From: an uncultured Chitinophagaceae bacterium
GTDB taxonomy: Bacteria; Bacteroidota; Bacteroidia; Chitinophagales; Chitinophagaceae
NCBI GenBank assembly: GCA_937958995.1
Contig: CALGAP010000010.1
Coordinates: 62,001 to 126,000 of the forward strand
Length of the DNA stretch: 64,000 nucleotides
Direction: 5' to 3'
In this document: piece after piece, positions 1 through 8,483 of the stretch
How the letters are laid out: each line of letters opens with the position of its first letter
Position numbering within the stretch: the first letter of the stretch is position 1
Made by a program: the position numbers and the translations under genes
The notes under the pieces: generated by a model
Databases searched by the model: none
What the model was told of the DNA's origin: nothing
What the model saw: only the letters and a program-made list of their open reading frames with translations

Positions 1-3000
1 GGTGATTTCTATTACCGCAAACCCACCTACCTCACTTTCGATGAAATGATGCAGATTCAAAGCCGCCGCTATGAAGAAGATTATTTCCGCAAAAGGGCCA
101 ATATCCTGAGCGGTCTTAACCGTAAGCTGCTGCGGCCCAAAATGTCGCTGACCGATAACCTGTTTAACCGCATTTTCGGAAATGGCAAGATTGAAATCCG
201 TCCGCAGGGCGAGGTGAACATCATCGCGGGTTACCAGGGCCAAAATATCAAGAACCCCGCTTTGCCTGAACGCGCGCGCCGCAATGGTGGTTTTGACTTC
301 GACATGAACGCCAACCTGAGCGTTATCGGAAATATCGGCGACAAACTGAAACTGCCGATTAATTATAATACCCTCGCCAATTTCGATTTCGAAAACCAGT
401 TGAAACTCGACTATACGGGCACCGACGATGAAATCATCAAACGCATTGAGGCGGGTAATGTGTCCTTTTCTTCCAAAGGATCGCTGATACCGGGTGCGCA
501 GGGATTGTTTGGTTTGAAAACAACCTTGCAGTTTGGTAAACTGACCGTGACCGGTGTGCTGGCCAACCAGCGTTCGCAAAGGCAGTCACTAGGACTGCAG
601 GGCGGCGCGGTAAATACCTATTTCGAGTTTAAGGCAAACGACTACGAGGAAAACAGGCACTTCCTGCTGGCGCAGTATTTCAGGCAACACTACAATGAAG
701 CCATGAGCAGGCTGCCCATCGTTACCTCGCAGGTGCAAATACTTCGTATAGAGGTATGGGTTACCAACCGCAATGGCTCAACTACCGAGACAAGAGACGT
801 GGTGGGCCTGATGGATTTGGGTGAATGCCCGGTTTATAATACCGCCAGCATTAATTGCGTGCCCAGTCCCGATGGTTCGGCCTTGCCCAATAACCAGGCC
901 AACGACCTGTACACCCGCCTGCTCAACAGCGCGGGCAGCCGCGATCCTTCGCAAGTTACTTCGCAACTGATGGCCATGGGTCTGCGACCAGTGCAGGATT
1001 TTGAAAAGACATTTGCGCGCAAACTCAATCCCAGCGATTTTTATTATAACCCGCAGATAGGGTTTATTTCACTCAACCAGCCGCTGCAACCCGATGAAGT
1101 ACTGGCCGTGGCATTTCAGTACAGCTATAATGGAAAGATTTACCAGGTAGGTGAATTTTCACAAGACATTCCGCCGGACACTACCTCCGCTAAAGCTGGC
1201 ACACAAAAAGTGCTGTTCCTGAAATTGCTGAAGGCTACTTCGCAGCGTACCAACCTGCCTTTGTGGGACCTGATGATGAAGAACGTGTATTCGCTGAAAA
1301 CAAAAGACGGAAGCTACATCTCCAGCGTGCAGCCCGACGATTTCCAGCTGAATGTGTTGTATGAAGAGCCGAGCCTGGGTCAAAAAAGATTTTTGCCGGA
1401 AGGTTCGCGTCCCGGTGTGCCCCTGATCACGATATTAAATCTCGACCGGTTAAACAAGCGAAATGACCCGGCGCCGGATGGTATATTCGATTACCTGGAA
1501 GGATTTACGATCATTTCGCAACAGGCGAGAATTATTTTCCCATTGCTTGAACCCTTCGGGCGCGACCTGGACTCACTGGCGTTTGACGGGCAACCGCAGG
1601 AATTAAAGGATAAGTATGTCTATTATCCACTGTACGACACCATTAAAGAAATTGCGAAGACCTATGCCAACCTCGACCGGTATGTGATCAGTGGGTATGC
1701 GAAAGGACAATCAACTTCCGAGATAAGTCTTGGCGCCTTCAACGTGCCGCCCGGTTCGGTAACGGTAACCGCCGGCGGACAAACATTGGTGGAAAATGTT
1801 GACTACATAGTTGACTACAACCTCGGCACCATCCGTATCGTGAACCAGGCCATACTCAACTCGGGTATGCCGGTAAATGTGCAGTTTGAAAACAATGCGG
1901 GCTTTGGTATGCAGCAGCGAAACTTCCTCGGTGTGCGGCTTGACTATCTTGCCAAAGCCACTGCTAAAGAATCGTTGTCGATTGGTGCGTCGTTAGTAAG
2001 ATTAGGGGAAAGACCCTTCTTCACAAAAACGGGTTACAATGAAGACCCCATACGCAACACGATGTATGGTGTTGATTTCAGTTATATGACGCAGGCGCCT
2101 CGAATCACGCGCTGGCTCGATAAACTGCCCTTCTACAGCACCAATGAAATGAGTACCATCACCGCGTATGGTGAAGCGGCCTTCCTGAAGCCCGGTCACC
2201 CCCCGCAGATAGGTAAGGGTAATAGTGGGGTGATCTTCATTGATGACTTCGAAGGCTCGCGCAACGCAATAGATCTTCGTTTCCCGCTCGTGAGCTGGGG
2301 ACTTGCTTCAACACCTGGCGGCGACGGCAGTACGTTGTTTCCCGAATGGGATAAGCGCGATAACCTGGAATATGGTTACAACCGAGCCAAGCTGGCCTGG
2401 TATAATATCGAGCCGGTATTGCAGGACCCGCGTAGTCCCAACAACCCCATCACCAATGATAACCTGTTGAAAGACCCGCGCGTGCGTTCCGTGAAAGTGA
2501 CTGAGATATTCCGCAACCGTACACCTGATTTCGGACAGGCCAACCTCATCACATTCGACCTGGCCTATTATCCAACAGAAAGAGGCCCCTACAATTTCGA
2601 TCCCAACGTGAATCCCGACGGCACTTTGCCCAACCCGGAAAAACGCTGGGGTGGTATTATGCGCGGCATCGACCAGGTGGATTTTGAGACCGGTAACGTG
2701 GAATTTATCGAATTCTGGTTGCAGGATCCTTTCTTAATGAACCCGGGCAGCAGTGGCGGTAAACTGTATTTCAACCTCGGTAACGTGTCGGAAGACGTGT
2801 TGAAAGATGGTAAGCGTTTCTTTGAAAACGGTATCAGCGGCGCTGTAACGCAAGCGCAGGAAGATTCGAGTACTGTTTGGGGTAAGGTTCCGGCGAACCC
2901 AATCCAGGTGACGCAGGCTTTCAGTAACGATCCCTCTGACCGTCCGCTGCAGGATGCGGGCTTCGACGGTTTGGTGGATGAGGCAGAAAGAAGAAAATTC

Positions 3001-6000
3001 CAGGCCTTCCTCAACCAGATGCAGGCTGTGCTTTCGCCCGAAGCATTTGCCAAACTATTGGAAGACCCCTCTTCGGACAACTATATCAATTACCGCGACA
3101 GCAAGTTCAGCGGCAACGACGGCATACTGGCCCGCTATAAGAATATCAACAACCCGCAGGGCAACTCGCCGGTGGCTTCTGCCGATCAGCAGTTTGTAAG
3201 TGCCTTTACCCTCTATCCCGACCAGGAAGAATTTAACCGGGATAATACTTTGAATGAACTGGAAGAATATTTCCAGTACCGCGTTGACCTGTCACCATCA
3301 GCGCTTACACCCGGTACCAACTATATTACCGACAGTATTTCGTTTACGCCGAGTGGCGGCATTCCGGAAAAATGGTATTTGTTCCGCATACCCATTGCTG
3401 ACTATGAGCAAAAGATTGGTAACATTCCCGACTTTAAGTCAATTCGTTTTATACGCATGTTCTTGACCGGCTTTACCGATTCGGTGGTGTTGCGATTTGC
3501 CAAGCTGGAGTTGGTGCGCAACACCTGGCGCCGGTTCAATTATGAGTTGGATACGACAGGTCAGCAAAGACTGATCCCTGCCAACTCGCCCACCACTGTG
3601 AATCAGCTGGCGGTGAATATCGAGGAAAATGCTTCGCGCAAACCTGTTCCTTACAAAACACCTCCGGGTGTAATTCGCCAGCAACAGCTGAGTAATAACA
3701 ACGTGAACCTGTTGCTAAATGAACAATCGCTGAGCCTGCAAATCTGCAACCTCGCCCAGCGCGATGCACGAGGCGTATTTAAAAATATGAACCTCGATCT
3801 GCGGCAGTATTCGAGTCTGCAGATGTATTTCCATGCCGAGTCGGTGCGGTTTGACGGCGATATCAAAGACAATGAGCTGTACGGTGTGATCAGGCTGGGC
3901 AATGATATGCTCTTCAACTTCTATGAAATCAAAATTCCGCTGGCGGTAACACGCTGGGGCATCAACGTTCCCGAATCTGAAATATGGCCGTTGCAAAATG
4001 AGTTGAATGTGGCATTGGAGCGCCTCACAAAACTGAAACTCGAGCGCAACCAGTCAACACTGCCTTCAACCTACTACAGGCAGGTGGATGGCGATGGTAA
4101 AGAATATGCAATTCTCGGAAACCCCAACCTGGGTGAAGTGCGCGTATTCTTTATAGGTGTTGAAAACCGCAGTCGCCCCGAAGCATGTACCGAAGTTTGG
4201 TTCAACGAGCTTCGTCTGAGCGGGCTTGATGAAAAAGGCGGCTACGCAGCTATGGGACGCGTTGATTTCAAACTGGCTGATCTTGGTACGCTGTATATTT
4301 CCGGCAGCGTAAAATCAGCCGGCTTTGGTACCATTGAACAAAGGGTGAATGAACGCAGCCGCGAGGATTTCACGCAATTCGATATAGCCACCACGCTTGA
4401 ACTGGGTAAGCTGCTGCCGCAAAAAGCGGGTATCTCCATTCCATTCTATGGCAGCTATAGCCGCGTGGTGACCACTCCCGAATATGATCCTTACGACCTG
4501 GATATAAAACTGAAAGAAAAGCTCGCCGCCGCCACCGGTGCGCAGCGCGACTCCATACGCGATGACGCGGTGGATGTGAAGACCATCAAGACGTTCAACT
4601 TCACAAACGTGAAGAAGATGAATATCAGCGGCAAGAGACCGCAGTTATGGAGTATCGAAAATTTTGATGTCAGCTATTCATATTACAAAGAAGAACATCA
4701 TAACCCGCTGATAGAAAGCAATTCACTGGTGCGACACCGTGCGGGACTCGGTTATAATTATACCAACACACCCAAATACTGGGAACCTGCGAAGAAGATC
4801 ATCAAGTCAAATTCGCCGTGGTTTGCGCTGATAAAGGATTTCAATATTAACCCTGTGCCGTCATTGCTTGGATTCAGGGCCGACGTGAACCGGCAGTTTG
4901 GTGCTTTCCGTCCGCGCAGCGTTGGTACGCCTAAAGGTCTAATACCAGAGACCTATGACAAATTCTTTACGTTTGATCGCTATTATAATTTAAGTTGGGA
5001 TCTTACCCGTTCATTCAACGTTGACTTCACCGCGGTAAACCGTGCCTGGGTGGATGAAGATACTGGCCGCCTGGATGCGAATGAGCGCAAGCGTGTGTGG
5101 GAAAATTTCTGGAAGGGGGGAAGAAATATTGCTTATAACCAAAGGGCCAACTTCACTTACACATTCCCCACTTCGAAACTGCCCTTGCTCGACTGGACAA
5201 CGGTGCGCGCATCGTATGTGGCCACATACGACTGGCTGGCTGCTTCGATGATTGCGCGCAGCCTCGGTAATACGCTGTCTAACTCGCAGGTGAAAAGCCT
5301 GAATGCAGAGCTGAACTTTGACAGGCTGTATAGCAAATGGCGTTTGTTGCGCGGTCTTGATGACGCAGCTCCGCCTCCGCAAACGGCACCGCCGCCATCA
5401 ACCGACACAACAGGTAAGAAAAAGAAACGCGACCGATCGCAACCTGCGCAACTGGGCGGACTGGCGAAATTTGCGCTGCGCATATTGACTTCCGTGAAGC
5501 AGATGAGTGTGCAGTACAGCGAAAATGCCAGCGCCACTATATATGGTTACACAGATAGTACCCGTGCGCTGGGTATGAACTGGAAATCGCGCGCGCCGGG
5601 CTTAGGATTTATTTTTGGAAAGCAGCCTGATACCAGCTTCATCAATTATATGGCGCAGAAAGGGTGGCTGACCTCCGACTCCCTATTCAACTACCAAAAC
5701 AGGCAGGATTACCAGCAGCGGTTAAGCATTACCGCGCAATTGATTCCCGTGCGGGACCTGACGGTAGATATCAATTTTGATAAGACGTTTGGTAAAACTT
5801 ACAGCGAGTTATATAAGGATACGCTTGGCACCGGCAACAATTTCGCCCGCCTGAATCCGTATGCTTCGGGTAGTTTCAGTATAAGTTATATTTCTTTCCA
5901 GACTTTGTTTGAAAAGATAAAACCAAACGAAGTTTCGGAGACATTCCGGAAATTCCAGGATTATCGCATCATATTATCCAGGCGATTAGCGGAATCGAAT

Positions 6001-6888
6001 CCATACTGGGCCAATTTGCCCGCGAGTGAAAAATTCCTGCCAGATGGATTCTACAATGGTTACAGCCGCTATGCGCAGGATGTGTTGTTGCCCGCATTTA
6101 TTGCGGCCTACACGGGCAAAGATCCGTTGTCGGTTCCGTTGCTGAAGCAGAGCAATCCCAACATGCGTTCGAACCCGTTCTCGGGTTATATACCCAAGCC
6201 CAACTGGCGCGTGACGTATACGGGTTTGACGAGAATTCCAGGGTTGGAGAGAATATTTACCAACTTCACAATATCGCATGCATATAATGGTTCGCTGAGT
6301 ATGAACAGCTTTAACTCGGCGTTATTGTTTGAAGACCCGCTTGGCCTCGGCTATCCGCGCTTCATCGATACGGTGTCAGATAACTTCATACCCTACTTCC
6401 TGGTTCCGAATATCACTATCAGCGAGCAGTTTGCACCGTTGGTTGATCTTGATATGCAGTTTGCCAACCAGGTGCAGGCGCGTTTTGAATTCAGGAAATC
6501 GCGCACGTTGGCGCTTAGCCTGATAGACTTCCAGTTGAGTGAAAACCGTTCGACTGAATTTACCATTGGCGGTGGGTATCGCCAGCGTGGTTTATTCAGC
6601 TGGATCAAGTGGAAAGGCAAGCCACTGGAAAACGATGCGAGCTTCCGTCTCGATTTCGGCATCCGGGATGATGTCACCTCCAACAGTCGTCTCGACCAGA
6701 CGCAGGCGCTACCCACGTCGGGACAAAAGGTGGTTACCATTAATCCATCTATTGATTACGTAATTAGCAACCGCGTTAATATCAAACTATACTTCGAGCA
6801 AAGGCGTGTAGAGCCGAAGATATCTACATCACCACCGATCACCAACACGCGTGCGGGTGTGCAGGTGCGTATTTCTCTCGCGCAATAA
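1..6888 (+). CDS. sprA: T9SS outer-membrane translocon SprA (5' truncated)
   Basis: The reading frame is open from the first base, so the true start lies upstream; 2295 residues are visible and the family is about 2400. SprA is the giant outer-membrane beta-barrel through which type IX secretion cargo leaves the cell in Bacteroidota, and it is also needed for gliding in motile species. The visible protein has the family's long alternating Tyr/Asn/Arg-rich beta-strand pattern and the EGSRNAIDLR-type segment after FIDDFEG (near residue 745). It ends in the typical RAGVQVRISLAQ tail. A short Pro/Lys-rich linker (APPPQTAPPPSTDTTGKKKK, about residue 1790-1810) is a likely loop. The next gene is convergent; an AT-rich palindrome (6902-6919) follows the stop but is not a convincing terminator. 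Two putative T9SS cargo genes lie in the same window. Identity is confident; the true start is not visible. Confidence 0.95.
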   Translation, partial: GDFYYRKPTYLTFDEMMQIQSRRYEEDYFRKRANILSGLNRKLLRPKMSLTDNLFNRIFGNGKIEIRPQGEVNIIAGYQGQNIKNPALPERARRNGGFDFDMNANLSVIGNIGDKLKLPINYNTLANFDFENQLKLDYTGTDDEIIKRIEAGNVSFSSKGSLIPGAQGLFGLKTTLQFGKLTVTGVLANQRSQRQSLGLQGGAVNTYFEFKANDYEENRHFLLAQYFRQHYNEAMSRLPIVTSQVQILRIEVWVTNRNGSTTETRDVVGLMDLGECPVYNTASINCVPSPDGSALPNNQANDLYTRLLNSAGSRDPSQVTSQLMAMGLRPVQDFEKTFARKLNPSDFYYNPQIGFISLNQPLQPDEVLAVAFQYSYNGKIYQVGEFSQDIPPDTTSAKAGTQKVLFLKLLKATSQRTNLPLWDLMMKNVYSLKTKDGSYISSVQPDDFQLNVLYEEPSLGQKRFLPEGSRPGVPLITILNLDRLNKRNDPAPDGIFDYLEGFTIISQQARIIFPLLEPFGRDLDSLAFDGQPQELKDKYVYYPLYDTIKEIAKTYANLDRYVISGYAKGQSTSEISLGAFNVPPGSVTVTAGGQTLVENVDYIVDYNLGTIRIVNQAILNSGMPVNVQFENNAGFGMQQRNFLGVRLDYLAKATAKESLSIGASLVRLGERPFFTKTGYNEDPIRNTMYGVDFSYMTQAPRITRWLDKLPFYSTNEMSTITAYGEAAFLKPGHPPQIGKGNSGVIFIDDFEGSRNAIDLRFPLVSWGLASTPGGDGSTLFPEWDKRDNLEYGYNRAKLAWYNIEPVLQDPRSPNNPITNDNLLKDPRVRSVKVTEIFRNRTPDFGQANLITFDLAYYPTERGPYNFDPNVNPDGTLPNPEKRWGGIMRGIDQVDFETGNVEFIEFWLQDPFLMNPGSSGGKLYFNLGNVSEDVLKDGKRFFENGISGAVTQAQEDSSTVWGKVPANPIQVTQAFSNDPSDRPLQDAGFDGLVDEAERRKFQAFLNQMQAVLSPEAFAKLLEDPSSDNYINYRDSKFSGNDGILARYKNINNPQGNSPVASADQQFVSAFTLYPDQEEFNRDNTLNELEEYFQYRVDLSPSALTPGTNYITDSISFTPSGGIPEKWYLFRIPIADYEQKIGNIPDFKSIRFIRMFLTGFTDSVVLRFAKLELVRNTWRRFNYELDTTGQQRLIPANSPTTVNQLAVNIEENASRKPVPYKTPPGVIRQQQLSNNNVNLLLNEQSLSLQICNLAQRDARGVFKNMNLDLRQYSSLQMYFHAESVRFDGDIKDNELYGVIRLGNDMLFNFYEIKIPLAVTRWGINVPESEIWPLQNELNVALERLTKLKLERNQSTLPSTYYRQVDGDGKEYAILGNPNLGEVRVFFIGVENRSRPEACTEVWFNELRLSGLDEKGGYAAMGRVDFKLADLGTLYISGSVKSAGFGTIEQRVNERSREDFTQFDIATTLELGKLLPQKAGISIPFYGSYSRVVTTPEYDPYDLDIKLKEKLAAATGAQRDSIRDDAVDVKTIKTFNFTNVKKMNISGKRPQLWSIENFDVSYSYYKEEHHNPLIESNSLVRHRAGLGYNYTNTPKYWEPAKKIIKSNSPWFALIKDFNINPVPSLLGFRADVNRQFGAFRPRSVGTPKGLIPETYDKFFTFDRYYNLSWDLTRSFNVDFTAVNRAWVDEDTGRLDANERKRVWENFWKGGRNIAYNQRANFTYTFPTSKLPLLDWTTVRASYVATYDWLAASMIARSLGNTLSNSQVKSLNAELNFDRLYSKWRLLRGLDDAAPPPQTAPPPSTDTTGKKKKRDRSQPAQLGGLAKFALRILTSVKQMSVQYSENASATIYGYTDSTRALGMNWKSRAPGLGFIFGKQPDTSFINYMAQKGWLTSDSLFNYQNRQDYQQRLSITAQLIPVRDLTVDINFDKTFGKTYSELYKDTLGTGNNFARLNPYASGSFSISYISFQTLFEKIKPNEVSETFRKFQDYRIILSRRLAESNPYWANLPASEKFLPDGFYNGYSRYAQDVLLPAFIAAYTGKDPLSVPLLKQSNPNMRSNPFSGYIPKPNWRVTYTGLTRIPGLERIFTNFTISHAYNGSLSMNSFNSALLFEDPLGLGYPRFIDTVSDNFIPYFLVPNITISEQFAPLVDLDMQFANQVQARFEFRKSRTLALSLIDFQLSENRSTEFTIGGGYRQRGLFSWIKWKGKPLENDASFRLDFGIRDDVTSNSRLDQTQALPTSGQKVVTINPSIDYVISNRVNIKLYFEQRRVEPKISTSPPITNTRAGVQVRISLAQ

Positions 6889-7045
6889 GAAGATTGATTG
6901 TAATTTCAAATTTGAAATTTATTTCAGTGATGGGTATACGTAAATGGAGCGCAGTGATTTAATTTTGGCGCGTGCGTTTGGATGAATCAAGGAACAAATG
7001 GATGAGTGTGGGAAATACTTGAAGAATTGCGTAAAGCCAGTTCCG

Positions 7046-7555
7046 TCAGGGTTGATGCTGGCCGGAAGGTGAACCGTCCTTCTTGAGCAGCATAACATAA
7101 CCGCACATTTTCTTCTTTTTCTTATTGACCTGGACGGGTTTTATCATGTGGTATTCTGAAAACTTCGGAACGTAGTCGAAGCTGATGATGCTGCCATCAA
7201 GATCATCGCCCCACTGGTTTTTCTTGTACACCACCTGTTTTTCGTTCCAGTCGTACATCCTCACTTCATACAATCTTGATGTGGGGTCTCCGATAAAAAC
7301 AAACTGGTACCAGGTGCCGGAAGTCATGGGTAAAATGATTGGCATTTCGTACTCACTCTCCATAGTCATGGAAGCCTCGCGCAAAACCGTAAAGCCCTGG
7401 GCGGCATATAACTGCTTCAGACTATCAACAGTCTGTTGATAGGGATTCGTCTCACAGGCCTGCTGCCTGATCACGTCGTTCTGACCCAATAAACTAGTGG
7501 AAATTAACAGGGCGAAGAAAAGCTTGGCTATTTTGCATAGGACGACCTTACTCAT
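7046..7555 (-). CDS. small secreted protein of unknown function
   Basis: 169 residues. The N-terminus (MSKVVLCKIAKLFFALLIST, then SLLGQ) looks like a Sec signal peptide with cleavage near LLGQ-N, so the product is probably periplasmic or exported. The mature part has a Cys near residue 34, an aromatic-rich middle (GTWYQFVFIGD) that suggests beta strands, and a Lys run (KKKKK) close to the C-terminus followed by a second Cys. I recognise no family and assign no function. It is the last gene of the minus-strand run that begins at guaB, 120 bases beyond the SDR gene, and may have its own promoter. It is convergent with sprA. The signal peptide and coding length make it a credible gene. Confidence 0.7.
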   Translation of the reverse strand: MSKVVLCKIAKLFFALLISTSLLGQNDVIRQQACETNPYQQTVDSLKQLYAAQGFTVLREASMTMESEYEMPIILPMTSGTWYQFVFIGDPTSRLYEVRMYDWNEKQVVYKKNQWGDDLDGSIISFDYVPKFSEYHMIKPVQVNKKKKKMCGYVMLLKKDGSPSGQHQP

Positions 7556-7675
7556 ACTTATTTGGCTTTTACGCGGATTTTTGGACTATTGGGACTATAA
7601 AAATAAGCAAATGATTGACACTAACAAGCGGCTCACCGGATTTTAATCCCGTTACATATATTATTTATCAATCAT

Positions 7676-8437
7676 TTATGAATCCTTATGAAGATAAAAG
7701 GAATTGGCCTGCGCGGTACAGGTTAATACCAGGTCGTTTATACAGACATGAGGGGGCAATGAGGCCGTATAGCATACAATTTCCGCTACATCGGCAGCAA
7801 CCAGGGGTTGATAGCCCTCATATACTTTTCGGGCATTTTCCTCATTTCCCTTAAAACGAACCAGGGAAAATTCGGTGTCCGCAGCGCCGGGATGAATAGC
7901 CGTCACTTTGATATGGTGCCTCAGCAGGTCAATGCGCATGGCTTTGGAAATGGCATCTACTGCATGTTTGGTAGCACAGTAAGTATTTCCTTTTTCATAT
8001 ACTTCCTTCCCTGCAGTGGAGCCAATGTTAATGATATGTCCCCGCCTGCGCGCAATCATACCAGGCAATACTGCTTTTGACATATACAATAGTCCCTTCA
8101 CGTTGGTATCGATCATCGTATCCCAGTCTTCCACTTCAGCTTCATCAAAATAATCGCGGCCCAGGGCAAGACCGGCGTTATTGATCAGTATGTCCACATT
8201 TTTCCATTGTGGCGGGAGATTTTCTATGGCGGCAAAACAACTTTTCTTATTACGCACATCAAAAGCCAGCGGCAGCACCTGCACCGGGAATTTTTTTGTT
8301 AACTCCTCTTTCAATTTTTCCAGGCGCTCGGCTCTTCTGCCGGTGATGATGACATCAAACTTATTTTCTGCAAATTTGCGCGCAATGGCTTCGCCAAAGC
8401 CTGAAGTGGCTCCCGTTACCAGGACAATTTTTGACAT
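7676..8437 (-). CDS. SDR family NAD(P)-dependent oxidoreductase (YdfG-like)
   Basis: 253 residues, the usual length of a classical short-chain dehydrogenase. The cofactor-binding motif TGATSGFG is at residues 8-15, NNAG at 86-89, and the catalytic Ser-Tyr-Lys set is Ser140, Tyr153 and Lys157 (YCATK). Arg-Arg after the second beta strand (ITGRRAERL) suggests a preference for NADP. Of characterised relatives it most resembles the YdfG/3-hydroxy acid dehydrogenase branch (cytosolic, oxidation of serine or 3-hydroxy acids and reduction of small carbonyls), but the substrate cannot be read from sequence. It follows the PKD/CHU_C gene by 46 bases on the same strand, which says little about its job. 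Confidence 0.88.
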   Translation of the reverse strand: MSKIVLVTGATSGFGEAIARKFAENKFDVIITGRRAERLEKLKEELTKKFPVQVLPLAFDVRNKKSCFAAIENLPPQWKNVDILINNAGLALGRDYFDEAEVEDWDTMIDTNVKGLLYMSKAVLPGMIARRRGHIINIGSTAGKEVYEKGNTYCATKHAVDAISKAMRIDLLRHHIKVTAIHPGAADTEFSLVRFKGNEENARKVYEGYQPLVAADVAEIVCYTASLPPHVCINDLVLTCTAQANSFYLHKDS

Positions 8438-8483
8438 GATGCCGCTGAATTTTTTGAAGCTGCAATGTAAGAAGGATGCGCGA

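Noticed and set aside
2589..3080. Long antisense open frame inside sprA, and many similar shadow frames elsewhere
   Set aside because: Codon-bias shadows of real genes; no recognisable protein and no start context.
6902..6919. Perfect AT-only-type palindrome AATTTCAAATTTGAAATT after sprA
   Set aside because: It lacks a GC stem and T-run, so it is not called a terminator; it may be chance in AT-rich DNA.
7609..7677. 10-bp inverted repeat AAATGATTGA/TCAATCATTT around the end of the SDR gene
   Set aside because: The loop is about 50 bases and the arms are AT-rich; no terminator or operator features.
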